A stretch of DNA of 64,000 nucleotides from Oryzias latipes (taxonomy: Eukaryota; Chordata; Actinopteri; Beloniformes; Adrianichthyidae): NCBI RefSeq assembly GCF_002234675.1, contig NC_019866.2, positions 5,747,307 to 5,811,306 on the forward strand, given 5' to 3'. The position numbers and the translations under genes are program-made. The notes beneath the pieces are model-generated. The model searched no databases, was not told the DNA's origin, and saw only the letters and a list, made by a program, of their open reading frames with translations. Shown in pieces: positions 33,901 to 45,900 of this stretch; the stretch's first letter is position 1; every line of letters begins with the position of its first letter.

Positions 33901-36900
33901 CCTATGTGCTGAAACAGAACAGTCCCTTAGCACTGTGCTCCCATCTCCGTGTCTCTTTAGTAACAACTATTTTCTTGTGTTACATTTCTGCTTTCTTTTG
34001 ATAAACTATGGTAAGTTGCATCCATGAAATATTCATGAAAAAATCAACACTTCAGATGTTCATGCATGCACAATTGCCTTTTATTTGTGTTGTTTAAGTC
34101 CCTCCTTAATTGTTTTGTGTCTCACTAGAGTCTTTTAGCCTTTTAGACATCCAAGGCTGATTCTCCACGAAAATAGAACCAGGCTTTAGCAGAGAAATCA
34201 GTGATGCTCACAGCTGCTCTGGATGCTGGAAAGGTGCGACAGGAACAGAGCAGCTGTACATAACATTAATGTCCCAAATTGAGGCAAATAAGAATCATGG
34301 CATTTAAGAATATGATATAATTTCATTTCTCTACGATTGATACAATCCTTTATTTTAGGGAAGTGTTTGATAGTTTTTTTTAAATAACATGTTTAGCCCT
34401 AAACTGTTAGCAACCCTGCAAAATGCAAAATTGCCTATAAAAGGCTGACCCAAACCAAACCTGTTGATCCGGGATTTATCTCTCTGTAAAGGAAAAAATC
34501 TGATTTTTTTTTTAACATCGGGAGAGAAAAAACCCACAGGTGTTAGCAGTGTTAAAGTTAAAAATTCATGACACAATCTGAAATTCTTTTAAAAACTTGT
34601 TTAGTTTTTGCTAATAACAGAAATAGAAAAGAAGTGCAATCAGTTTTAGGATGAATGTAAAGGGAAGGGAAAATTGGACCAGTCATACAAGAATAAAGAA
34701 AGAAAAATACACCTTTAGACACAAAGTAGGTCAAATAGTTGTGTGTTGATTTTCTTGTTCTGAAAAGGTTTTGGATTTTAAAAGTAGATCCACTTTTCTC
34801 ACTTCTTTACAGCTTCAGTGAACTAAAAGACTTTTGGAAAGAACCTATGAATAATCATAAAGGTGTATCTTTGGGGAAAAAAAAGAAGAAAAGAGGACAG
34901 CAGTTCTGCCTTTAAAGGCACAGTGTTGTTGTTGTGTCCATGGCGGTCCACAAAGACTCTCCCCTCTCACCAGCTGTTTTAGTGGAAGACGTATCTTCCC
35001 CCTCCTCCCCATGCCAGCGGTCCTCATCTTCCTCCCCTTCATAAGAGTCTTCCAAAGGGTAGACACCTAATTTCTGCATGTGTGCTTCAGCCATCTTCTG
35101 CACAGCTACAGCACACACACACAAACACACGCACACAAAGGGAGAAGGCCGCACAGACACAAGGACACAGACATGGGGATAAAGGGAAATGTTAAGGTTT
35201 TGCCTCGCGTCAACACTTTTCATCTCTGGATTCTGAATGCATGCTAGACAGGCAGGAAGCCAGCAAAGCACATGCTCACAGACTGACAACACAACAAGCA
35301 GTCAATTTGAGCTTCCCACTTACTGTTTTACACTTAAGCTGGCTCTTGTTTCCTCTTTCACCCTGTTTTTCCATCTGTTTGTTTATACACTTCTGTCTCT
35401 GCGTGTCCATCTCTCATCTCTCCTGTGATACAATCTCACCTCTGCTGCCCCCTCTGGGTCACCTTGGCTTCTCCCTTTATGGCTCTTTTGCACCCTCAGA
35501 CACATGCAGTGTCTATTTTTTAAGCTTTAAACAAGTTATGAAACAAAATTCTAGACTTTTTCTCCATCCTCTCTCTCTCCGTCAGCCGATGATGGAGGAT
35601 GGATTTGTGACAACACACAAATCAAACTATGCCGACAAACTCACAATGCAATAATGCATCAAAACGATGCTTACATGCATGTTTGTGTCAGCGTGCTTGT
35701 GCGCCACAGCTGTATACACAACTGACTGTAATCCTGGATCATCCAGACTTTTCCTAGACTCACACTCTGCGTCTCGCAGCTGCCACATCCTAATCTGTCT
35801 TTGTCACACAAACACGCACGTATCATGCTTTACACTGTGACAACAAAAAGAAACTCAACAATGCACATCACAACTGTTAGTGCACAACTTCTGACTCATC
35901 TCTCGTGTTTTTCCTCCGTTCTGTCATCCCTGACAGAAATCAGAGGAAATTGCTGCAGCAAAGCACGGCAAAACAAAAAAAAAGGATTTAAAACACAAGG
36001 ATGAATCACAACACAATCACAACACACAACCATCACCAACTGAACAAAGCAGCTTGAACCAACCTTTAAGTGAAGGAGGCTGATAGACATTTGGGTTCAC
36101 ACGTTTTGGTTTAAGGACTCCATTCTCTCCCACAACCCACTGCAAAGAAAAGAGAGACGTTATTTCCAAGTTCCTCCTTAAAAAAAATGAGACACTTGTA
36201 AAGAAAAATGTTTCAAAATTCAATGGATTTTGCTTTTATGGAGAAATTATAAATCTAAAAATTACAAAAAAGAAAAATTTGACAAGAAACTAGCTGTGAG
36301 GTCAACAAAAACTACACAATAAAATAATAACAGAAGCAAACAAAAAAACAAACTTATACTTGAGTGGATGAAAACGGCATTTGATTGAGTAATAGTGATT
36401 CATTTCCCTCAATTTACTAAGTTTACTTTGTGTACGAAAGAAGGTAAACAAAGGATGTGTCTGTTGTTGTGTTTTGTTTGTTGTCAGTAAAAAATGTTTT
36501 TGATCTGTTTTCACAGACAAGTTATGTTATTACACAAATATGCTGTAATTTAAAAGAAAATTTTGATTAGATGCTTTTTGTTGTGCTCAACAGATTTTTT
36601 TGGTGTCCTGTAACTGTGTTTTCAATATTTCTAAAGAAAATTACATTTTTCTGCCACTTGAGATGCTCGTTATTTTCTGTCAATTGTTTATACCTTAAAA
36701 AAAGGTTTGTTTTGGATAATTTGAGTTTTTTTTCTTTTTTTAAATGAGACTTTTTGAAAATGTTAGCATTGATAGCAGGTTTTATGTTAAATCCGTAATA
36801 TTATTTTTAATTTTGTTTGTTCGTTTGCTTGATTTGTTGACAAAGAGACAAATGTCAATTAATAAATTACATTTTTTAAACCATTTTTGAGTGTATTTTT

Positions 36901-39900
36901 GTGTAGAATACATATCGGTTTTCTAGACTTTCTCTGCTAAATGATGATTAATTTAAAAAACCTTTGTTAGCATTTTGTTTAAATTTAAGAATTATATAAA
37001 TTATCATTTTAAACACACAAAAACAGAAGGTTTTGGAATAAAGATGAACAAATACAGGGTGGAGCAGGGATAAATTAGGTAATGAGATTTCTTTACCTTG
37101 TCAACAACGCAGGGAACAACGGAGGATAGACGGGAATCCACAGACACTTAGAAGTAAAGAAATGTTGTGACTTCACCTTTACCTGATGAGTGGACTGATC
37201 ATCGTCAGGAGATGATTGGTCCGCTACTCTGAAGAGCGTTGCAGGTGTTGGCCTCCTGCGTCGAATCTATAAGCAAACACACAAACACAAAGAGCATCCA
37301 TGAATAAATAAACACTGAGAGCAGTTTTCTGATTAATAATGCTCCACGCTGGCACGTCTGTCACATGGAAAACACATCAACAGTTCACACAGGTTAACAG
37401 CAAACCAGGACCTCAGTGGCTCCATTAGTGCTGCTGCAGAGCTGCTCCATGGGTTAACAGCCGACAGCTAGATTTAGCAGTCAATACGGGTCTGGTCAGA
37501 GCCCCACGCTGCGGTCAGTAGAGCAGATATGATTCATTTTTCTTGTTTTCTGCAGGATTTATTAATTGCAGCTTCCTTGCTTGCCAATGCATGCAAACAT
37601 GTATGACTACCAGCACTAGTGAGCACCTCCTATACACAGAAGTCCAGCAGAAACCAATCTGGGTTGTCTTCCAGCTACTAATAATCCTTAAAGGTCCAAG
37701 TCCTACAGCAGAAAGTCGAAACCCAAAGTCAACACAAAAACTTCACCTTCACTGTACAAAAGGACACAAATGCAGGTACACCTTCACTGTACAAAAGGAC
37801 ACAAATGGCTCACTTTGTTCCTCTACAGGATTAAACATTGGAGTATTGATTTGGGATTTATTTCATTAAGTCCAAAACATTGCCATTTGCTCATGAAAAA
37901 AGGAGACTTTAAGCCACAAGCAAATCCTGTTAAAAACGATCAGATTTCTGTTTCTACTGTTAATAGCCTCAGTCCTGCTTAGCATGCACTGGTGATCTTT
38001 CAACCAGCAAAGATAAATCTCCAGCCCAACTTTCTTCTTTCAAATAGCACTCCTCGCTCCAAAAGGAGCAAAGCGAAAACCAGTAATGATGGATGGACTT
38101 CAGCACAGGTTTCCTTTTTTAAGGTTACATTCTTTTCGTTTGGGTCTTTACAAACTGTCCTTCCTGTTACTTTTTAATTGCGAAATTACTTTTTCCTCTA
38201 AAGCTACGTTCAAATCGGGTTCATAAACACTTCCAATAAAAAGTTCTAATCAATTAATTTCCATGTATTTATATAGCCCAATATTACAACATTGTAGTAT
38301 CAATGGGCGTCATACCCGTAATTGTATAATGAACATGAAGTCATAGAATTGAATTGGTAATGGCCAGACTAAACAGACTAAGCTAAACTGGGCATCCCTG
38401 CCCTTTGACCCTGTTTCCCTATGTAAATACACATCTGGGCTTTGACATTCAAACTCTTGCATTCACGTATTCCCACGAATGTTTTTAAGTGAGTTTTCAG
38501 GCTGTTTACAGACTGTGACCAATCAGGGACTCGAATTTGTTAGTGATGTGTAGGTAGCGTCCTTTTCAAATACAGAAGTACCAATTGTTGAAAATTGTTT
38601 ATGTCCAGCCGGGACTATATGGCACCAAGTCTTTCATCCATCGGAATAGAGCTGTGAAGGAAAAAAGCCTGGCACAAGATTCGTGAGATTTGCACCACTT
38701 TGACAATTCCCACCAAACCTCTTCTAACTGCAGGTACATGCACTGGGACTGGTAGCGACCGTCCTGTGTGAACGCCATATTCCTGCTTAAAACATTGTTG
38801 AACACACATTTAATGCACAGTATGTATAAATCTTTAGGGTGCATGCACTCATTGACTTAGCTGGTAACTATAAAATCTTGTCATTGTTTCCTGTGTTTTC
38901 CTTTAGGATTTTTATTATTTTTTCTAGAAGCTAATGTAAGTGTAGCCCAACCTGACAAACAGTGCAGTGTTCTGCACACATCACAGTCCATTAAATCTGC
39001 ACACATCACAGTCCATTAAATCACCTCACGGAGATCAATTACACCCACACAACACATCGTTTTTCCAACTTGGGGTTGACTTAGAATCAGTTAACCTCGC
39101 GTGCACAGGCTTTCAAGTCTGGGTGGAGTGACACTTTACTGGAGTGCTGTGAACTGAATGTGTAAAGCCGTATTTATAACAGACTTTTTGTGCACAGAGT
39201 AAAAAGTGTTTTGGCTCACTTTGACACAATTTCTAAGAGATGAATTGCTGCTAAGAGAATATAAAAGCATGCCGTTTAGTGGGTTTGGCAAGTGAAACAA
39301 ATAATGCATTGAAGAGTGTCCTCTGTGGTCAACCTTGGCAGTGACCTGAATCTGGGTGCTGCTGTTTACGGCACCACACAACGCTACAGGAAGAGTGTTA
39401 AGTATCCTGGCAGTATTTTGTGTAAAATGGCTCCAAAAAAGAGACCTGTGTTTGTTTTCCTTGCGTCCTGCTCAGTGAGCTGTGTGTCATTGCTCTAAGG
39501 CGCGTGTTGCCAAAGCAGAAGCTTGCTGAGAGGTTTGCTGGAAAAATGCCTCTCTCCAATTCAACAGCATGGAGTAATCAACTATGCATTTCACCTGCAT
39601 ACATAACACCAGACACACAATCTAATCTTGTCCAGCAACTTCCACATTTTCTGTTCCGCCTGGACGCTGAACGTCTCTTGTTTTCATCTGATTTCCATCA
39701 CACTTGATCTTCTGTTTCCTCTGTCCTGTTTTTCCTCCGTGTCCATTCATTCTTTGACAGTGACATTAACTTGATTTCTGCCTCTTTATGTCAACAGAGT
39801 ATGTAAGTTTTTGCTCTTTCTTTCTTTAATTTTTCCTTAATTCAAGTGGAATCTGTCCATATGAGGTTTACCTCCATCAATCCTATGTCAACCTTGTAGG

Positions 39901-42900
39901 AGAGTGAAGGCTCAGGATGCCAGGCAGCAGGTTTCCTCTTTGCAGGAGCTGCTAAGTAGCCTTCTGGTTCTGGCTGTCAGACACCTGCTAGCTGCCTGAA
40001 GCGATCCAAACAAACACCAAAGAATTCACGACCTACGGTCATTTGAAACACAGAAAAATGCTTGAAATACACATTTACTGTATAAACGTATATGTTTGCA
40101 TTTCCGTCATACAAACATAGTCAGCCTTGCAGCATTTTTTGATGATCACACATACGTACATATCTAAAAGGTTTATGCAACGGGTGAGGGATTTGCTGTT
40201 ATCAGTTTTTAAAACAGCCCCCCTCCTGTGTAAAATCTACGGATGACTATGGAGAACAAAGGTTCAAATGTCCTCTTGACTAACAGCTATGCAAATTTGT
40301 TCCCGGAGGAAGTTTCAAAACCTGAATATCACCCAACGGCTGCATGCTACTGACTTAACTACTGCTTGGGAGCTGCAGAAGACATTTGGGGTTTTTCAAT
40401 AATGATACCGTATGTGAAGGGGTGAAGCTCTGGGAATTGTAGTTTTTGTGGAGTTAAACATTTTTTGGAGGTTTTAAACTAAAAAAGCTGCTCTTAAGCA
40501 AAAAGTGTGTCTAAATTTGACATATTTCTTTGTAATAAGAAGCACAATTTTAAATCCATGTCTTTATTTGATTGCTGCCAAATTTCAGAAATCAGAAATG
40601 CAACTAAAACAAAAATCCTTTTTAGTTTTGCTGCTTTTCCACAGATGAAAACGTTTGTGAAACAAACTGTGATAAAGTAGTACAAAAAAAATCAATTGAA
40701 CTTAAATAATGGTTTCATTTCTTTTTTTACCATCCGAAAAAAAACCTAGAGGTCATTCGTGCGTCAATTTTCGATCTGCTTTACAGGAAATATGAATTCC
40801 GGGAAAGCATGGAATGGATCATGTCTGTGTAACTTCATTGAACACCATACTCTCTCTCCCCGACTTCATATTTGAATAAATACACCGCCTGGAAAATATA
40901 AAAAATAACTTTTAAATACACCCATTTTATCATTTATGTTTTCATTTAAAACTAGTTGTTTACACTACTAAAGTCAGGAACTTTCATTTTCTGAGATGAA
41001 AAAATGGATAAACAACTAAAAAAAAATAGAGCAACACATCATGATTTCCGAAGTAAATTCAATTCTTAAAATCAAAAGTGCAATTTTAAACACTGGAGTC
41101 TACATATGTTATAAAAGCATATGTGTTTGACCTTTCAGATGTTTTTAATGTAGTTTTATTTAGAGATGGAAAGTCAAAGGTTTAGTGGACAGAAAGCTCA
41201 GAGGGCTTTCTAAACAAAGCCTGAGGCTGTGACGGGTTAAGCACACTCACCCTGATGGTGGCAGCAGGGGCGGTGGTGGTAGTGGTGACATTGCCAATGT
41301 GTGATGACACAAACACACAGCGACTCTAGTAATTTTCCAGTCTTAAAAACCACCCCGACCTGCCGCGGTTACATAACATCATATGTGACTTCCTCAGCTA
41401 GGACAGCACAGGGGCAGAGCATGTGCGATTACTCCAGCTACCCTTTATCCTTTCATCCACTTCCTCCTGTGCATCTCTAAACCCTCCTGCTCCCACTCTC
41501 TCATTCCCTGTCACTGCTGCCAGAGAAATCACTTTTTTTTTCTTTTTTTTATCAGGATCAGTTGCAGTGGACTTTAAGTGAGTGGGCGGATGCTGCAAGC
41601 TTCCCCAACTGGGACTCAGAATGAGCATAAAGTGTGCGTGTGTGTGGAGGGCAAATAGGTGTGTTTATTCTTGCTAAAATTGTGCACAGGACTGTACACA
41701 AAAACTGAAGGATTGTAGAAACTATCATTCATCTAAAAATAGATCTTAATGAAGTTTATATTTCTTTTTTATTTTTTTGCTTTGGTTGAAGTCTTGTTTT
41801 TTTAGATGAATCGCCAAAATAATTAAATTTGATTTTTATTTAATTTGTCAAGTTTAATGGGAGCTGAAGCATTTGTTGGCAGAAATAACTCCAGTCTATT
41901 TGACCATGCAGTACTGGGTCTATGAGTCACTGACTACTGTTGACTTTGCATGTTTTTTGAGTCCTCAGCACGTGTCTTGGCTCAGAGCTGTGCCTGGGTG
42001 CAGATCGGCTGATATGGGTTTGCCCCCCGGAGGCCTTCCTCTCAGCTGGTGCTCTCATGCCAGACCTATAAAAAGCTGCTGCAGTGTAGGACACAAAAAC
42101 TAGAACGGGGGAGTCTTTGGGGATTCTGTGGCATGAGACAGACGGGCTGTGAAACTCTCCACATCAGCGTCTCAAGGGGAAGTCTTCTGTACAGATCCCA
42201 CCTCAGCTCAAGCAGGGAACTTCTATCTCTGTTCAGCTTCAGTCCCTGGTGCTCGAAAGCCCTCAATTTAAACAGGTCATCTCATCAAAAACTGAGTGTG
42301 TCAGCTTTATATGATCTGACCATCATTCAGGTCCACTTCCAACATAAATCCATACCTTCACTGACAGAAACATTTATTTATTCTCAACCAATTTCCATTA
42401 AATGGAAGGCACAGCATCTTTTTCATTGTTGTGCATGATAATACAGTGCATAGATGTAAGCTTATGGAGTTTATTTTGATGACCACAAAGTTTTTATGAG
42501 GAAATAAACAGAAAAAAACAGACTCCATTACTACAATTCGTTTCCCAGACTTTGATTTTTTAAGGTCTTTTTGCTTTGCCTTTAAATGCACCAAGTGGGA
42601 AATATAACTATTTTACTTCTGTTGCAAAACACCTTTTGTCTTCAACACGAATGGCTTTTGAAAAAAACACAAATGTTCTGGTAGCGTTGACGTTTGGCAT
42701 GAAGCCATAGTGCATAAGTCCACAAAAAATTTAAAAAAAAAAGTGAAACACAATTTACAGCCCCAGGATAAATCGTGTCTAAAATGTCCACTACTGGTGG
42801 CCTGCAACAGAGGTGAGTGCAGTTAGAGTTGCATGCATGTGCTGAGTGAGGTTCTCCTTTCACGCAAAACTGTTTGCAATGCTAGAAGAGTATTTAAATT

Positions 42901-45900
42901 GCATCATTGACAAATTGTAGGTAGACTTTACTTTAATTTCAAGGTTTTGTGGAACTTTTTTTTAATTATTGGGTTAACCTATTAGGCTGGTAGTTACATT
43001 TATCCCCAAAAAAGATATATTTAACTACCTGCTTTAGAAATAAAGCATGAGTACCAGCCAAAGGCCTGGAAGTAAAGAAAAATCAATAATCTTGAATCTA
43101 TTTCTGTGTAAGAAACAGACCATTACTGTTTCATTATCCTGCCTTGATCTGATGGTAACCAGTAGACTGGTCATTATGGAAATAAGTCACTTGTGCTCCT
43201 GTTTGCAGATTACAGCAGTTTAGGACCTCACCCATCTAGAAACTCCCATTGGCGCCATTTGCAATTTGTGACCAAACCCTAATTAGCCCAGTTTTATATT
43301 TCTGACCCCAATGCCCTTATTTAATTCACTGTGCACATTTTGACATTAAAGAAGCTCTGCTGTTGTTTACTTTCATTTCTGTTTCCCTGTTTTGTTTTTA
43401 ATCCACCGAGTTCTGTAAAGCCACTCAATAGAACAATTGTAACATCAGCTTTTTATTCTGAACCAGCTCTCCCTTCAGGGAGCTTTTTAGAATGAAGTGG
43501 CAGAGCATCATGCTGTTTGTCTGAGTGCACTTTTGAAATGAGTTCAATAAAACAGAAAGGGTTTATTTAATACTTATGGATTTCTGATTCAGATAAATGT
43601 CACACAGACAAAAGCGACTCTCCGCACAGTTTCTGTCATCTGAGGGAGATTCAAATACAACTTCTGGTTTTCCAGAAAACTGAGATATGAAAAAAAATTC
43701 AAATAAGTATTTTAGAATTTTTAAAGGTAGATTTTAATTCATTAATATGTGTAGTTTGTGTCCACACACTTTTTCCTGCTGTCTGATGTCTAGACGTACT
43801 CTACATAACATCAACCAAATGAGACTGCTAATAATTTGTCAGCCAGAAAACAGCTGCTTGTTGAGTCTCCAGCTTTGAAAGCCTGAGTCAAGGACAAGTT
43901 GCATGCACAGTGTACTCTTCTCCGAACAGACACTGCTCTGCTGAATCCCCCCCCTGGCTAACAGCTGGTGCATGTTGCTTCTCGAAACCAACTTTTGCAG
44001 GAACCTGTGGCCCCGCCACGGGCAAACTGAACAAAGGGATGAACTGCACACAGCATCTGGAGGGGCTCTCCAATGACCCCCAAATAGAAAATACAATTAC
44101 GCTGCTCCCACTGGCAGGATGATATCATACTCAGACAGCACGGCTCCTGTGTCTCACACTAACCCCCCAGTTCTTGTGTAATTAGCCACAAAATGCTGCT
44201 GTGCCTGCTGTTCCAAAAACGCAGCTTTCTGGTAAGTGAAGGAGAGCTTCATGCCAGGGGTACGTGCCAATCCAAGCCTTCCTGGAGATGATGGCAAGCT
44301 AACAGGCTGCAAGGATAATTCAGCTTTTCTTTTGTGCACTCAGATGGACCTGACACAGAGCAGCTCCAGAGGTCAACAAGCACAAACAAGGACAGAGTAG
44401 CGGCAGTTACTCATCTGGTTACTCATCTGCAACATCACATGTACCCACAGGTGATGAAAGGCGGAAAAGATTCCTGCTGATTGTTGCTATGCAGCCTGCA
44501 AATATTAGATGAACATTTCTGTAATCCTTTGTAACTGTGGCTCGTTAGCTGTAATTTTAATTTATTCTGTTTTTTTTTTTTTTATCTGAGAGACCGGTGA
44601 AACAAGACGCTGAACATCCGAGATTACATCTCACACAGCAGCAATAACATAATGCTTCGTCGTGTCAGTGTTGACTAAACAGGGATTGTGACGAATCCCA
44701 TTTGTCATGAGTCACGCTCCAGCGCTCCACTCTGTACGCACACACGAGTGTCCTGTTGGCCTTTAATGAGCTGACCAGATTCCAGCTTACTGATTCTAAC
44801 AGCAGCAGCTGAAGACAGCGGAAAGCTACAGTTCAGAGTCCTGGAGCAGGAACGTGCTGATCACACTTAGCAACAAGTTATAACATTATCTCCGAATCGT
44901 GTCCCCACACATCTGATCTTCATCTCATCTCTGATATGGCTATTGTTGGTTCCTGTGGGGAAGGTCAAAAGGTCCCAATGATTCCTCTGCATCACAGATC
45001 TTTTTTTTTTAAATCATGCATTTACTGACGACAACTTTGAAACGCTTTCTGTAGAAGAATTAGCCTTCTGTCTGTCCAGCAGGCATCGTGGCCCCCTTTT
45101 TAGCTCTCTGTGTACAATGTAATCAGTTCACATGTCTCTCCACTCATGCTCAGTATTTATGTTTAACTGTTTACACATCACATGAAGTCAAGAACAAGAT
45201 GATGGATTGCTGGACTCTTCCTTTCATTGCATGACAACTAACTTGGCACACAAACACAGTGACAGACGACAGAGGCAGTGCTGGGGCGAAAACTGCTGAG
45301 TGCTGCAGTAACGCTTTCCTCTTTAAAACCCTCTTCAAGCCGTGGAAACTTTTCAAAGAAAACAAATAATACTTTGCATTAATTCAACATGTTATATCAT
45401 TTCACAAACAGAGCCAAACCATGAGGAACCTCCGTTCCCTCAGGTCTAGTTTGAGCACACTCAGATGTTCTTTGTAGGAGTGCATGTTAACAGTCCCACA
45501 GACTGCTAGTGTTTACCCACAAACAGGTGCTGCATCAAAGGTCACTGTTTGGTGTTTTAGCCAGAGGGTGGACTGAGAGTGACGTCAGGATTGGTGGAGG
45601 TCTGATGATGGTGGTGAGACTAAGCAGAGGGGGACATAACAATACCTCAAAAGGTCTAATACGTAATAAAGATATGTTCAATGCCTTACAGTTTCAGCCA
45701 AAAGCCCTATTCTGTCTTTTTAAGCTTCTCTGACAGTTTTATAGGAACAACGTGAGACTCAGTGGGGGGAAAAAAGAGATAAAACTAAAACGGCGAAGGA
45801 CGTCCACATGAATGCAGACTCTTAGAGAAGCATCATTTGAGCCCTGACCCTAATCTCTGTCCATTACGCACATTACTCCACATTTCCCGATAAGCACATA

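Noticed and set aside
35241-35654. 137-codon plus-strand ORF opposite ppp1r1b intron 3
   Set aside because: Hydrophobic but low-information; no family resemblance or promoter evidence.
42049-42438. 129-codon plus-strand ORF in ppp1r1b intron 1
   Set aside because: No recognisable domain, no splice context, antisense within an intron.
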